In this document: piece by piece, positions 50,029 to 58,250 of the stretch
Numbering within the stretch: position 1 is the first letter of the stretch
How the letters are laid out: every line of letters begins with the position of its first letter
NCBI RefSeq assembly: GCF_028595285.1
Contig: NZ_JAQQXQ010000002.1
Coordinates: 1 to 64,000 of the forward strand
Direction of reading: 5' to 3'
Length of the DNA: 64,000 bases
Source of the DNA: Erythrobacter fulvus
GTDB taxonomy: Bacteria > Pseudomonadota > Alphaproteobacteria > Sphingomonadales > Sphingomonadaceae
Notes under the pieces: generated by a model
Seen by the model: the letters and a program-made list of their open reading frames with translations, nothing else
What the model was told of the DNA's origin: nothing
The model's database searches: none
Translations under genes and position numbers: made by a program

Positions 50029-50922
50029 TCAGGCTGCCCCGCGCAATTCCTGCAGACGGGTCAATGCGTCGCGCAAGGGCTCGCTCCCGGCACCGGAATC
50101 GTCCGCATCGCTCAACGCCGCCAGCGCCCGCAGTGCCTCGGCCAGCACGGCTTCGCGCGCGGCGGGATCGGCACGATGGCCGGAAGGCCCGGGGCCGGCC
50201 TGGCGTTCGTGAAGCGCGGCGGCAAAGCGTTCGACCATCTGCACAAGACTGAGTTCGCTCGGCGGCACCGCGCGCAATTGTGCGATCACACCGGGATTCG
50301 CGGGCGAGGCAGCAACGGCGGCGGCGACAGGTGCGCTTTCCGGAAGCGGATCGGGCACGTGATCGGGTTCCGAAACGGCAGCGGGTGCCACATCGGTCTC
50401 TTCAACCCACACCGCATTACGACCGGGCAATTCGGCAAATTCGGACAGGTCGAGCATGCGCGGCGGGGGCGGTGTTACTTGCGGTGCGGCGGCTTCGGCC
50501 TCCGGCTCGCGAGCGGCAAAAGGCATGGTCTCGATCGGTTCATCAAGGCTCGCGCTGCCCAGTTCGCTTGCCGGGTCGATCGTCTGCACCCGGCGCAGCG
50601 CCATCATGGCGAGCGAAGGGTCACTGGCCGGGCGCGGCGAATTGCGTCCGGCCTTCCGGCCCATCACGAAGAGCGCTGTGCCAAGCACCGTCGCGGCCAG
50701 CGCGGCGAGCACAAACTGGGCCATACCGCCCAGCACCCCCAGCCCGATCGCCACCGCGGCGGCAAATGCCGTTGCCGGCGGCAGAACCAGCACCACCAGA
50801 CCACCCAGCGCCGCGCCCCACAGGCCCAGTACCGGCGCGAACAGCGGATGGGTGGCCAGCGGCCGACGCTGCTTGCGCGCGTGCTTGCGCTTGCCCGGCT
50901 TGTCCTTCTGCCCCCGTGTCAT
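50029..50922 (-). CDS. Conserved hypothetical membrane protein
   Basis: This 297-residue protein starts with a very basic segment (K-R-K-H-A-R-K-Q-R-R) and two helices near residues 27-60 and 65-90. A long Ala/Pro/Glu-rich linker follows, and then a C-terminal helical part near residues 225-297. No domain was recognised. It begins six bases after the end of the Daro_2409-type transferase gene, so the two are likely cotranscribed. Its role in that pathway is only inferred from the arrangement. Confidence 0.75.
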   Translation of the reverse strand: MTRGQKDKPGKRKHARKQRRPLATHPLFAPVLGLWGAALGGLVVLVLPPATAFAAAVAIGLGVLGGMAQFVLAALAATVLGTALFVMGRKAGRNSPRPASDPSLAMMALRRVQTIDPASELGSASLDEPIETMPFAAREPEAEAAAPQVTPPPPRMLDLSEFAELPGRNAVWVEETDVAPAAVSEPDHVPDPLPESAPVAAAVAASPANPGVIAQLRAVPPSELSLVQMVERFAAALHERQAGPGPSGHRADPAAREAVLAEALRALAALSDADDSGAGSEPLRDALTRLQELRGAA

Positions 50923-50928
50923 GCGCCT

Positions 50929-52164
50929 TTATCCCGCCTTTCGCTGTTCGTTGTCCCGGGCTAGCAAGAGATGGTAAACAGACAGATAATCACGCGCATT
51001 GGCGGCCCAGTCGTGGCGGTTGCGGACATGGGCAACGGCGCGCTCCTTGATCGCCTCCCAGCTTTCGCGCGCGCCGAACAGCCGGGCAAGCGCCGCGGCG
51101 CAGGCGGCCGGATCGTCGGGCGCGAAAAGCGTGCCGGTCTCGCCGTCGGTGATCAGTTCGCGGTGCCCGCCGACGGCCGATGCCGCGACCAGCCGGCGCT
51201 GCGCCATCGCCTCCAGCGGCTTCATGGGCGTGACCAGATCGGTCAGGCGCTGGCTCTTGCGCGGATAGGCCAGCACGTCGACCAGCGAGTAATAGCGCTC
51301 CACCTCGGTATGCGGCACGCGGCCGGTGAAGATCACCGCTTGCGGGTCCGGCAGGGCGGCAGCGGCGGCGCGCCAGGCGGCGTCCATCGGCCCCGCGCCG
51401 ACGAGCAGCAGGCGGGCATCGGGGTGCGATTGCCGCAGGATCGGCATCGCGGCGATCAGATCGTCCACCCCCTCATAGGCGTAGAAGCTGCCGATATAGC
51501 CGATCACCGGTGCTTGCCTTGCGATACCGAGCTGTGCTGCCAGTGCATCGTCGCGCGCCACCGGCTCGCCGAACAGGTCCAGATCGACGCCGTTGGGCAT
51601 GACATGAATGCGATCCACGGCAATCCCGCGTGCCGCCAAATCATCCTTCAACCCGTGGCAGATGGTGAACAATGCATCCGCCGCGCGCGCCACCCGCGTT
51701 TCCAGCGCGCGGGTGAGGCGGTATTTCAGGCTCCCCTCGGTGCCGGTGAGGTTGCCGACGGCGGCATCTTCCCAGAAGGCGCGGATTTCGTAGACGAAGG
51801 GAATGCCAAGCGCGCGTGCCGCACGCTCTGCCGCCGCGCCACACAAGGCCGGGCTGTGAGCATGGATGATGTCGGGCCGCCAGTCCTGCGCGAGTTTGTG
51901 AATGGCCGTGGTCAGCGCCTCTATCTCGCCCATCTCGCGCAAGGCAGGCGGGCCTTCGGGTCGCCCCGGCGTGCGATGAAAGATCAGCCCGTCAGCCTCC
52001 TCCGGCGAGCCATTGTCCGGTGCCTCGCAATTATGCCGCTGGCCGGTGATGCCGCGCACCTCCAGCCCGTGCCCCTGCTGCGCCTTGAGGATCGCGCGGG
52101 TGCGAAAGGTGTAGCCGGAATGGAGCGGCAGTGAATGGTCGAGGACGTGGAGCACGCGGGTCAT
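50929..52164 (-). CDS. XrtA/PEP-CTERM-associated glycosyltransferase, Daro_2409 family
   Basis: This 411-residue GT4 (GT-B) enzyme opens with V-L-H-V-L-D-H-S-L-P-L-H-S-G-Y-T-F-R, the hallmark of the exosortase A-associated Daro_2409 family. It has the Y-I-G-S-F-Y-A-Y-E-G-V-D-D-L donor-side segment and the M-K-P-L-E-A-M-A-Q region with the conserved Glu. It is expected to build a glycan attached to exported PEP-CTERM proteins or the EPS. It is divergent from the O-ligase unit. No exosortase A gene occurs in the window. Confidence 0.88.
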   Translation of the reverse strand: MTRVLHVLDHSLPLHSGYTFRTRAILKAQQGHGLEVRGITGQRHNCEAPDNGSPEEADGLIFHRTPGRPEGPPALREMGEIEALTTAIHKLAQDWRPDIIHAHSPALCGAAAERAARALGIPFVYEIRAFWEDAAVGNLTGTEGSLKYRLTRALETRVARAADALFTICHGLKDDLAARGIAVDRIHVMPNGVDLDLFGEPVARDDALAAQLGIARQAPVIGYIGSFYAYEGVDDLIAAMPILRQSHPDARLLLVGAGPMDAAWRAAAAALPDPQAVIFTGRVPHTEVERYYSLVDVLAYPRKSQRLTDLVTPMKPLEAMAQRRLVAASAVGGHRELITDGETGTLFAPDDPAACAAALARLFGARESWEAIKERAVAHVRNRHDWAANARDYLSVYHLLLARDNEQRKAG

Positions 52165-52253
52165 GCGCCGTGCCCTAGCGCAGCTGTGCTTAACGCGGCG
52201 TCAACCGGGTGGCGGTAAGGCTGCCTGTCCGCGCCGCTTTGGAGCCGCATCCG

Positions 52254-52469
52254 ATGATCGACTATTTCGCGCTTGCCCTCGGCCATGGCCTCATGGCCAT
52301 CGCGCTGCTGCGGCTGGTGCTGCGCGCCGATCTCGACGCCGATCCGCTGATCGGGCGGCTGAAGAAGGATACGGCGGAAAACCGCATGGCGGCGAGCACT
52401 GCCGGTCGCAATGCCGCCCGCCGTGCAAAGTCGGGCAACGATCCGGCGGGCAAGGATGCGGGTGCCTAG
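52254..52469 (+). CDS. Small hypothetical protein upstream of the O-ligase
   Basis: This 71-residue protein has an N-terminal helix (F-A-L-A-L-G-H-G-L-M-A-I-A-L-L) and a charged Ala/Arg/Lys-rich second half (R-L-K-K-D-T-A-E-N-R-M-A-A). Its stop is three bases from the GTG of the ligase gene, and the open frame fits the operon, so it is probably real. No function is recognised. Confidence 0.65.
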   Translation: MIDYFALALGHGLMAIALLRLVLRADLDADPLIGRLKKDTAENRMAASTAGRNAARRAKSGNDPAGKDAGA

Positions 52470-52472
52470 CCC

Positions 52473-53855
52473 GTGCTCGATCTCGTTTTCCTCGCCTTCA
52501 TTGGCTACATCCTGCTGCTCGGGCTGAAGCGGCCGTTCCTGTGGGTGCTGCTATATGTCTATATCGACATCCTCGCGCCGCAGCGGATCGGCTATTCGCT
52601 GATCGCCAGCCTGCCGGTTTCATTGATCGCCTTTGCCGCAGCCTTCGGCGGTTGGCTGGTGTTCGACCGGAAGGAGGGCGCGCGTTTCTCGGTCCGGCAA
52701 GGGCTGATGCTGGCGCTGCTCGTCTATTGCTGGTGGACGACAGGCCACGCCGATTTCCCCGAAGCCGCCGCGACCAAGTGGGACTGGGTGTGGAAGGCGC
52801 TGCTCTTTGCGATCTTTCTGCCCTTCACGCTGACGACCCGCGCCCGGATCGAGGCGCTGGGGCTGATGCTGGTTCTGGCCATTGCCACCATCGTGATCGG
52901 GACGGGCATGAAGACGCTTCTGGGCGGGGGCGGATACGACAACCTGAAGTTCTTCGTGAACGACAATAGCGGAGTCTACGAAAGCTCGACCCTGGCGACA
53001 GTGGCGATCGGGCTGATCCCGCTGATCTGGTGGTTCACCCGCCATGGCACCGTTTTCCCCCGGCACTGGATGGTGACCGGGTTCGCGGTGGCGCTCACCT
53101 TCGCCTGCCTGCTGGTGCCGATCGGCACCGAGGCGCGAACCGGCCTGCTGTGCATCGCCGCGCTTGGCGTGCTGTTGCTGCGCTATACCAAGCGGCGGCT
53201 GCTGTTCATTGCGGGCGCCGGGATGCTCGGCCTCGCCGCGCTGCCGTTCCTGCCGCAAAGCTATTACAACCGGATGGCGACGCTTGCCGAACCGGGCGGC
53301 GACGAAAGCGCTTCGACCCGGATGGCGGTGTGGCAATGGACATTGGACTACGTCGCCGAAAAGCCGCTGGGCGGCGGGTTCGATGCCTATCGCTCGAACC
53401 GCTTTTCTTATGTCATGCCGGTCAAGCAGGTCGATGGAAACACCACCACGGTGCAGTATCAGGAAGTGGTCGACGAAGGCCGCGCATTCCATTCCTCGAT
53501 CTTCGAGCTGCTGGGTGAACAGGGCTGGCCCGGGCTGCTGATCTGGCTGGCGCTGCATGGGCTGGGACTGTGGCAGATGGAGCGCATCTATCGCCGCTGG
53601 AAAGGCAAAACCGCCGAGGAAGAAGTGTGGATCGCGCCCTTTGCCGCCGCGTTGCAGATAGGCACGCTGGTCTACCTTGTCGGCGCGACCTTTCAGGGGA
53701 TCGGGTATCAGCCGGTGATGCTGATGCTGGTGGGCCTGCAGATCGGGCTCAATTCCTATTGCGCGCGGATCGATTCGGCGCGCGCTCTGCGCGATCGCAG
53801 TGCAAGGCGGCGCGATGCGATCGGCGGCAAGATCGGCAGTGCCGTAGCGGCATAG
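52473..53855 (+). CDS. Putative O-glycosylation ligase, exosortase A-associated
   Basis: This 460-residue membrane protein has about eleven helices and the start D-L-V-F-L-A-F-I-G-Y-I-L-L-L-G-L-K-R-P-F typical of the exosortase A-associated ligase family. A periplasmic loop near residues 275-345 holds R-M-A-V-W-Q-W-T and P-L-G-G-G-F-D-A-Y motifs of the O-antigen ligase fold. It would transfer lipid-linked glycan to a protein or polymer outside the membrane. The GTG at 52473 directly follows the small gene. Together with the divergent transferase it forms a compact glycosylation module. Confidence 0.88.
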   Translation: MLDLVFLAFIGYILLLGLKRPFLWVLLYVYIDILAPQRIGYSLIASLPVSLIAFAAAFGGWLVFDRKEGARFSVRQGLMLALLVYCWWTTGHADFPEAAATKWDWVWKALLFAIFLPFTLTTRARIEALGLMLVLAIATIVIGTGMKTLLGGGGYDNLKFFVNDNSGVYESSTLATVAIGLIPLIWWFTRHGTVFPRHWMVTGFAVALTFACLLVPIGTEARTGLLCIAALGVLLLRYTKRRLLFIAGAGMLGLAALPFLPQSYYNRMATLAEPGGDESASTRMAVWQWTLDYVAEKPLGGGFDAYRSNRFSYVMPVKQVDGNTTTVQYQEVVDEGRAFHSSIFELLGEQGWPGLLIWLALHGLGLWQMERIYRRWKGKTAEEEVWIAPFAAALQIGTLVYLVGATFQGIGYQPVMLMLVGLQIGLNSYCARIDSARALRDRSARRRDAIGGKIGSAVAA

Positions 53856-53956
53856 CACTGCGAGTTGCGCTGCCCCTGTTGTTGCGCCATGAAGCCCGCG
53901 CAAAACCAGCGCGACGGGCACGGGATTCCGTCAGCGCCAGCCAAGAGGAGGAGCCG

Positions 53957-54406
53957 ATGACCCCGCAGGAAATAGCCGCCAAGGTCGGTGAACATTTCGC
54001 CACCAGCGAATGGGTGGAAATGAGCCAGGAGCGCATCAACCAGTTTGCCGATGCCACCGGCGATCACCAGTTCATCCACATCAATGAAGAAGCCGCCAAG
54101 ATGACCCCATTCGGCGGGACCATCGCGCATGGCTTCCTGACGCTGTCGATGATCCCCTATCTTTCCGCCAACAGCGACATGCCGCGCGTCGACGGGATCA
54201 AGATGGCGGTCAACTACGGCGGCAACAAGACCCGCTTCATCGCCCCTGTCCGTTCGGGCAAGCGCATCCGCGGCCACTGGAAGCTGCTGGAAATGGCCGA
54301 AAAGCGGCCCGGCCAGTGGCAGCAGACCGTCGAAATCACGATCGAGATCGAAGGCGAGGACAAGCCTGCCCTGATCTGCGAGTGGATGACGCTCTACTTC
54401 GTGTGA
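53957..54406 (+). CDS. MaoC-family (R)-specific enoyl-CoA hydratase-like protein
   Basis: This 149-residue hot-dog-fold protein has the hydratase motif F-A-D-A-T-G-D-H-Q-F-I-H (catalytic Asp and His) near residues 30-41 and P-F-G-G-T-I-A-H-G-F. Such enzymes hydrate enoyl-CoA to (R)-3-hydroxyacyl-CoA. The strong AGGAGG site five bases before ATG 53957 sets the start. The thiolase gene follows 90 bases later and the reductase lies opposite, suggesting acyl-CoA or polyhydroxyalkanoate metabolism. Confidence 0.88.
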   Translation: MTPQEIAAKVGEHFATSEWVEMSQERINQFADATGDHQFIHINEEAAKMTPFGGTIAHGFLTLSMIPYLSANSDMPRVDGIKMAVNYGGNKTRFIAPVRSGKRIRGHWKLLEMAEKRPGQWQQTVEITIEIEGEDKPALICEWMTLYFV

Positions 54407-54496
54407 TCCGGCCGGCGGGTTGCCCCGCGCCGACACACCTTCCGATCATGCCCCCGCCCCCGCGCGGGGGCCAACCTCTCGAAAAGGAATACCCCC

Positions 54497-55678
54497 ATGG
54501 CACGTGACGCCGTAATCGTTTCCACCGCCCGCACGCCGATCGGGCGCGCTTACAAGGGCGCCTTCAATGCCACGCCCGGCGCGACGCTGGGCGCGCTGTC
54601 GCTGACCCCCGCGATCGAACGCGCGAAGATCGATGCGGGCGAAATCGACGACGTGGTGTGGGGCGCAGTGCTCACCCAGGGCACCCAGGCCGGCAATATC
54701 GGCCGTCAGGTCGCGCTGCGCGCCGGCTGCCCGGTCACCGTCGCCGCCCAGACCATCGACCGCCAGTGCTCCTCGGGCCTGATGGCGATCGCCACCGCTG
54801 CCAAGCAGATCATCGTCGACAACATGGATATCGTGGTCGGCGGCGGTCAGGATTCGATCTCGATGGTGCAGACGCCGGAAATGCGCGTGTCGCCCGATCG
54901 TTCGCTGATCGCGATGCACAAGGACGTCTACATGCCGATGCTCGGCACTGCCGAGACCGTGGCCAAGCGTTACAACATCAGCCGCGAAGTGCAGGACGAA
55001 TATGCTCTGCAATCGCAGATGCGCACCGCCGCCGCACAGGAAGCGGGCAAGTTCGACGCCGAAATCGTTCCTGTCACCGCGACCATGGCAGTGAAGGACA
55101 AGGAAACCGGCGAAATCAGCCATGTCGAAGTCAACCTAGCCAAGGACGAGGGCAACCGCCCCTCGACCACGCTCGAAGGTCTCCAGAGCCTTCAGCCGGT
55201 GATGGGCCCGGGCATGTGCATCACCGCCGGCAACGCTTCGCAGTTGTCGGACGGTTCGTCGGCCAGCGTGCTGATGGAAGCCAAGCTGGCCGAGCAGAAG
55301 GGCCTTGAACCGCTCGGCCGCTATGTCGGTATGGCGGTGGCTGGCACCGAGCCCGACGAAATGGGCATCGGCCCCGTTTTCGCGATCCCCAAGCTGCTCA
55401 AGCAGACCGGCCTCAAGATGGACGACATCGGGCTGTGGGAACTGAACGAGGCGTTCGCGGTGCAGGTGCTTTACTGCCGCGACAAGCTGGGCATCGATAA
55501 CGACATCCTCAACGTCAACGGCGGCTCGATCTCGATCGGTCACCCCTATGGCATGACCGGCGCGCGTTGCACCGGCCACGCGCTGATCGAAGGCAAGCGC
55601 CGCGGTGCCAAGTACGTCGTCGTCACCATGTGTGTCGGCGGCGGCATGGGCGCGGCCGGCCTGTTCGAAGTGTTCTGA
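54497..55678 (+). CDS. Acetyl-CoA C-acyltransferase (thiolase)
   Basis: This 393-residue thiolase has the active-site Cys in D-R-Q-C-S-S-G near residue 90, the [10 protein letters not shown] His motif near 350 and the C-terminal [10 protein letters not shown] with the second Cys. It either condenses two acetyl-CoA or splits 3-oxoacyl-CoA; sequence alone does not decide. A strong hairpin terminator follows. Confidence 0.92.
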   Translation: MARDAVIVSTARTPIGRAYKGAFNATPGATLGALSLTPAIERAKIDAGEIDDVVWGAVLTQGTQAGNIGRQVALRAGCPVTVAAQTIDRQCSSGLMAIATAAKQIIVDNMDIVVGGGQDSISMVQTPEMRVSPDRSLIAMHKDVYMPMLGTAETVAKRYNISREVQDEYALQSQMRTAAAQEAGKFDAEIVPVTATMAVKDKETGEISHVEVNLAKDEGNRPSTTLEGLQSLQPVMGPGMCITAGNASQLSDGSSASVLMEAKLAEQKGLEPLGRYVGMAVAGTEPDEMGIGPVFAIPKLLKQTGLKMDDIGLWELNEAFAVQVLYCRDKLGIDNDILNVNGGSISIGHPYGMTGARCTGHALIEGKRRGAKYVVVTMCVGGGMGAAGLFEVF

Positions 55679-55703
55679 GCAGAACCTTCGCGGCACGAAC
55701 AAC

Positions 55704-55740
55704 AACGGCGCGGGAGGCAACTCCCGCGCCGTTTGTTTTG
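55704..55740 (+). terminator. Intrinsic terminator after the thiolase gene
   Basis: A perfect 13-pair stem (AACGGCGCGGGAG with CTCCCGCGCCGTT, GCAA loop) is followed by TGTTTTG. It lies 25 bases after the stop and ends the MaoC-thiolase transcript. Confidence 0.85.
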
Positions 55741-55809
55741 GAGCGCAACCAGAGCGCCGACTTCGAATGGTGCGAGCGGGCCGCCGCGCGAACCCGCGCT
55801 CGGCACGCC

Positions 55810-56532
55810 TCAATACATGTGCTGGCCGCCATTGATGCTCATGGTCGAACCGGTCATGAAGCCGCCGTTCTCGCTGGTGAGGAAGGCCACGCCGCGGGCG
55901 ATTTCCTCGGCCATGCCGAGCCGCCCGACAGGGATCTTGGCGACGATCTTTTCCAGCACTGGCGCGGGCACGGCGGCAACCATGTCGGTGTCGATATAGC
56001 CCGGCGCGATGGCGTTGACCGTCACCCCGAACTTCGCGCCCTCCTGCGCCAGTGCCTTGGTAAAGCCGTGGATGCCGGACTTGGCAGCAGCATAGTTGAC
56101 CTGCCCGTACTGGCCCGCCTGCCCGTTGATCGAACCAATATTGACGATCCGGCCCCAGCCACGCTCGCGCATGCCGGGAAAGGTCGCCTTGGCCATGTTG
56201 AAGCACCCGCCAAGGTTGATGCGCATAACCTCGTTCCAGTCATCAAAGCTCATCTTGTGGAGCACCCCGTCGCGGGTAATCCCTGCATTGTTGATGACGA
56301 TGTCGATCGGGCCGAACTCGGCCTCCACCGCAGCGCATCCGGCAAGGCAGGCTTCGTGATCGCCCACGTCCCACCGCCTCGCGGGGATACCGGTTTCGGC
56401 GGTGAAGGCCTGCGCCTTTTCCTCATTCCCGGCGTAATTGGCGATGACGGTGTGGCCCTGGCGCTGGAGTCGCTTGCAGATCGCCTCCCCGATCCCGCGC
56501 GTTCCTCCGGTAACGATAGCAACCCGGCCCAT
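55810..56532 (-). CDS. phaB: Acetoacetyl-CoA reductase
   Basis: This 240-residue SDR enzyme reduces acetoacetyl-CoA to (R)-3-hydroxybutyryl-CoA with NADPH. It has the T-G-G-T-R-G-I-G cofactor loop, N-N-A-G-I-T-R-D, I-G-S-I-N-G-Q-A-G-Q-Y-G-Q and the Y-A-A-A-K catalytic pair; these are close to PhaB/PhbB. ATG 56532 has GGGAGG ahead of it. It is convergent with the thiolase. No PHA synthase lies in the window, so polymer formation is not shown. Confidence 0.92.
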   Translation of the reverse strand: MGRVAIVTGGTRGIGEAICKRLQRQGHTVIANYAGNEEKAQAFTAETGIPARRWDVGDHEACLAGCAAVEAEFGPIDIVINNAGITRDGVLHKMSFDDWNEVMRINLGGCFNMAKATFPGMRERGWGRIVNIGSINGQAGQYGQVNYAAAKSGIHGFTKALAQEGAKFGVTVNAIAPGYIDTDMVAAVPAPVLEKIVAKIPVGRLGMAEEIARGVAFLTSENGGFMTGSTMSINGGQHMY

Positions 56533-56641
56533 GGCACTCCCTCCCCTCATGCAGCAGCAGATGCGCGGCAATCTAGCCGTGCCGTAACGTCAGGGAAAGC
56601 GGGGAATAGCTATGCGTAAAGCCGGCCGCGCGGACGGGAGA

Positions 56642-57397
56642 TCAGAACTTGATCTGCGTACCGACGTAAACGGCCTGGCTGTCCTGCACCGAATTGGTGA
56701 GCGGATCGAGCCGTTCGCGTTCCTGCGAATAGCGCACACCCGCGGTCACGTTGAGATTGGGCGAAAGCCGGAAGCTGCCACCCACGCCCACCGTCTGCGC
56801 ACCGATCGAATCGAGCGTGTTGGGCGAACGACCGGCGATTTCGCGATCTTCCAGTTCGATCCGCGGCTGCAAGCGCGAAGGCTTGTCTTCGGATTTGGGC
56901 CGGGACGGTTCGAACTGCGCCAGATCGGGCAGTGCCATGCGGCGGACTTCCGAAGGCAGCTCGACCGGACGCGCAAAGCTCTTGTAACCGCGCGCCGTGC
57001 CCAGCTGGAACCGGCTGGCTTCCGGCCCGCCCAGACCGATCCCGCGGCCGAGGCCCGCGTCGATCGACTTGCGCACCGTAATCGCGCGGGCTTCCTGATT
57101 GTCGATCCGCACCGCGACCGTCACCGTGCGCTCCCGCGAAACCGGGTTCGCCCCGGCAGGGGTGAAGCGGATGCCGCGCGCCCGTGCCTTGTCGGCCACG
57201 CGCGCAGCCAGTTCGGGATCGACGGAAGCCGGAGTGAAAACATTGAGGCCCATCGCCTCAATCGAAGCGGACGCGGACGGTATGCTCTTGCCAGCCAGCG
57301 CCAGACCGGCGCTCGGCAAGGCAAGCGCCAGCACGCCGCACGCCAGCAGCGGCAGCTTGCGCTGTGCCTTTGCTGTGCTGTCCGGCCCTTGTGCCAT
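56642..57397 (-). CDS. Hypothetical exported protein
   Basis: This 251-residue protein has a signal peptide (L-P-L-L-A-C-G-V-L-A-L-A-L-P-S-A-G-L-A-L) and a middle without known domain. Its C-terminal segment of about 50 residues ends in V-Y-V-G-T-Q-I-K-F, with strand-like sequence (G-G-S-F-R-L-S-P-N-L-N-V-T-A-G-V-R-Y). The terminal Phe and strand pattern suggest an outer-membrane association, although the segment is too short for a full barrel. No function is assigned. Confidence 0.7.
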   Translation of the reverse strand: MAQGPDSTAKAQRKLPLLACGVLALALPSAGLALAGKSIPSASASIEAMGLNVFTPASVDPELAARVADKARARGIRFTPAGANPVSRERTVTVAVRIDNQEARAITVRKSIDAGLGRGIGLGGPEASRFQLGTARGYKSFARPVELPSEVRRMALPDLAQFEPSRPKSEDKPSRLQPRIELEDREIAGRSPNTLDSIGAQTVGVGGSFRLSPNLNVTAGVRYSQERERLDPLTNSVQDSQAVYVGTQIKF

Positions 57398-57754
57398 TGC
57401 GCCAATCTTCTCCGTTCATCTGTTCCGATCAGGCTTTTGTCTGACCATAGGCAACCTTAACCCGAGGTGAGTCGCCTTGTGAACATTACCATGTGATAGG
57501 GGCACGAGTCCCGCTTGCAATGGCCTTGCCCCTACGGCGGCGGGATTCGCGCGGCACCTGTGGCTTCAGGCACACAGAATCTCCGCGGCAGCCGGTTCAG
57601 CAGGGGTAAAGCCCGCCTGCCGGAGTGTGCGCGGCGACCCTTGACGGGCCACAGCCGCCATCCCGTCGGGGTGCAAAGCTTGCATCGGCGCTTGCCGCAC
57701 CCGGTGTGGGGGCTATAGAGCGGGGGCGACAGAGATGATGAGGAATTCCCGGCA
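57398..57754. other. Divergent intergenic region before DUF3576 gene
   Basis: These 357 bases separate the exported-protein gene from DUF3576 and probably hold promoters for both. One possible plus-strand promoter is listed separately. No gene or known RNA was recognised. Confidence 0.4.
57692..57719 (+). promoter_or_regulatory. Possible sigma-70-type promoter for DUF3576-leuS unit
   Basis: TTGCCG and TATAGA are separated by 16 bases, about 35 bases ahead of the GTG start at 57755. The match to consensus is moderate, so this is tentative. Confidence 0.35.
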
Positions 57755-58225
57755 GTGACACGCGCCAAAACCGCCACTTTTCGCCCGACCCTGACAAAGG
57801 TCATGACCGCCGCACTGACCGGCGGCGCGCTGCTCGCGCTTTCGGCCTGCGGCGGCAGCGCGCGTCCGCGCACCGAATTGCAGGCGGCGCAGCTGAACAC
57901 CATCGGGGTCAACGCCTATCTGTGGCGCGCCGCGCTGGAGACGGTGAGCTTCGCCCCGCTGCTTCAGGCCGACAGCAATGGCGGCGTGATCGTGACCGAC
58001 TGGTACGCCAATCCCGCCAACCCCGGTGAACGCGTAAAGCTGACCGTGACCATCCTTGACCAGGATCTGCGCGCCGATGCGCTGCGTGTCGCGGCAAGCC
58101 GTCAGGTTTCGGAAAGCGGCAACTGGGTCGAAGCCCCGGTGCAGGCGGCGACGGTGCAGAAGCTGGAGGACATCATCCTCACCAAGGCGCGCGACCTGCG
58201 CCGTCAGGCGCTCGCTTCGTCCTGA
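57755..58225 (+). CDS. DUF3576 domain lipoprotein
   Basis: This 156-residue protein has a lipoprotein signal (L-L-A-L-S-A-C) and the DUF3576 pattern: [13 protein letters not shown] near residue 49, D-W-Y and the C-terminal helix R-D-L-R-R-Q-A. The family occurs in alphaproteobacteria, often before leuS and lptE as here, and may concern the envelope. GTG 57755 has an AGGA about 11 bases ahead. The role is not known. Confidence 0.88.
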   Translation: MTRAKTATFRPTLTKVMTAALTGGALLALSACGGSARPRTELQAAQLNTIGVNAYLWRAALETVSFAPLLQADSNGGVIVTDWYANPANPGERVKLTVTILDQDLRADALRVAASRQVSESGNWVEAPVQAATVQKLEDIILTKARDLRRQALASS

Positions 58226-58250
58226 GACCCATTCCGCAAGGCCATTCCGC

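Noticed and set aside
57471..57754. Known riboswitch upstream of the DUF3576 gene
   Set aside because: GC-rich stems occur, but no conserved core of a riboswitch class could be identified.
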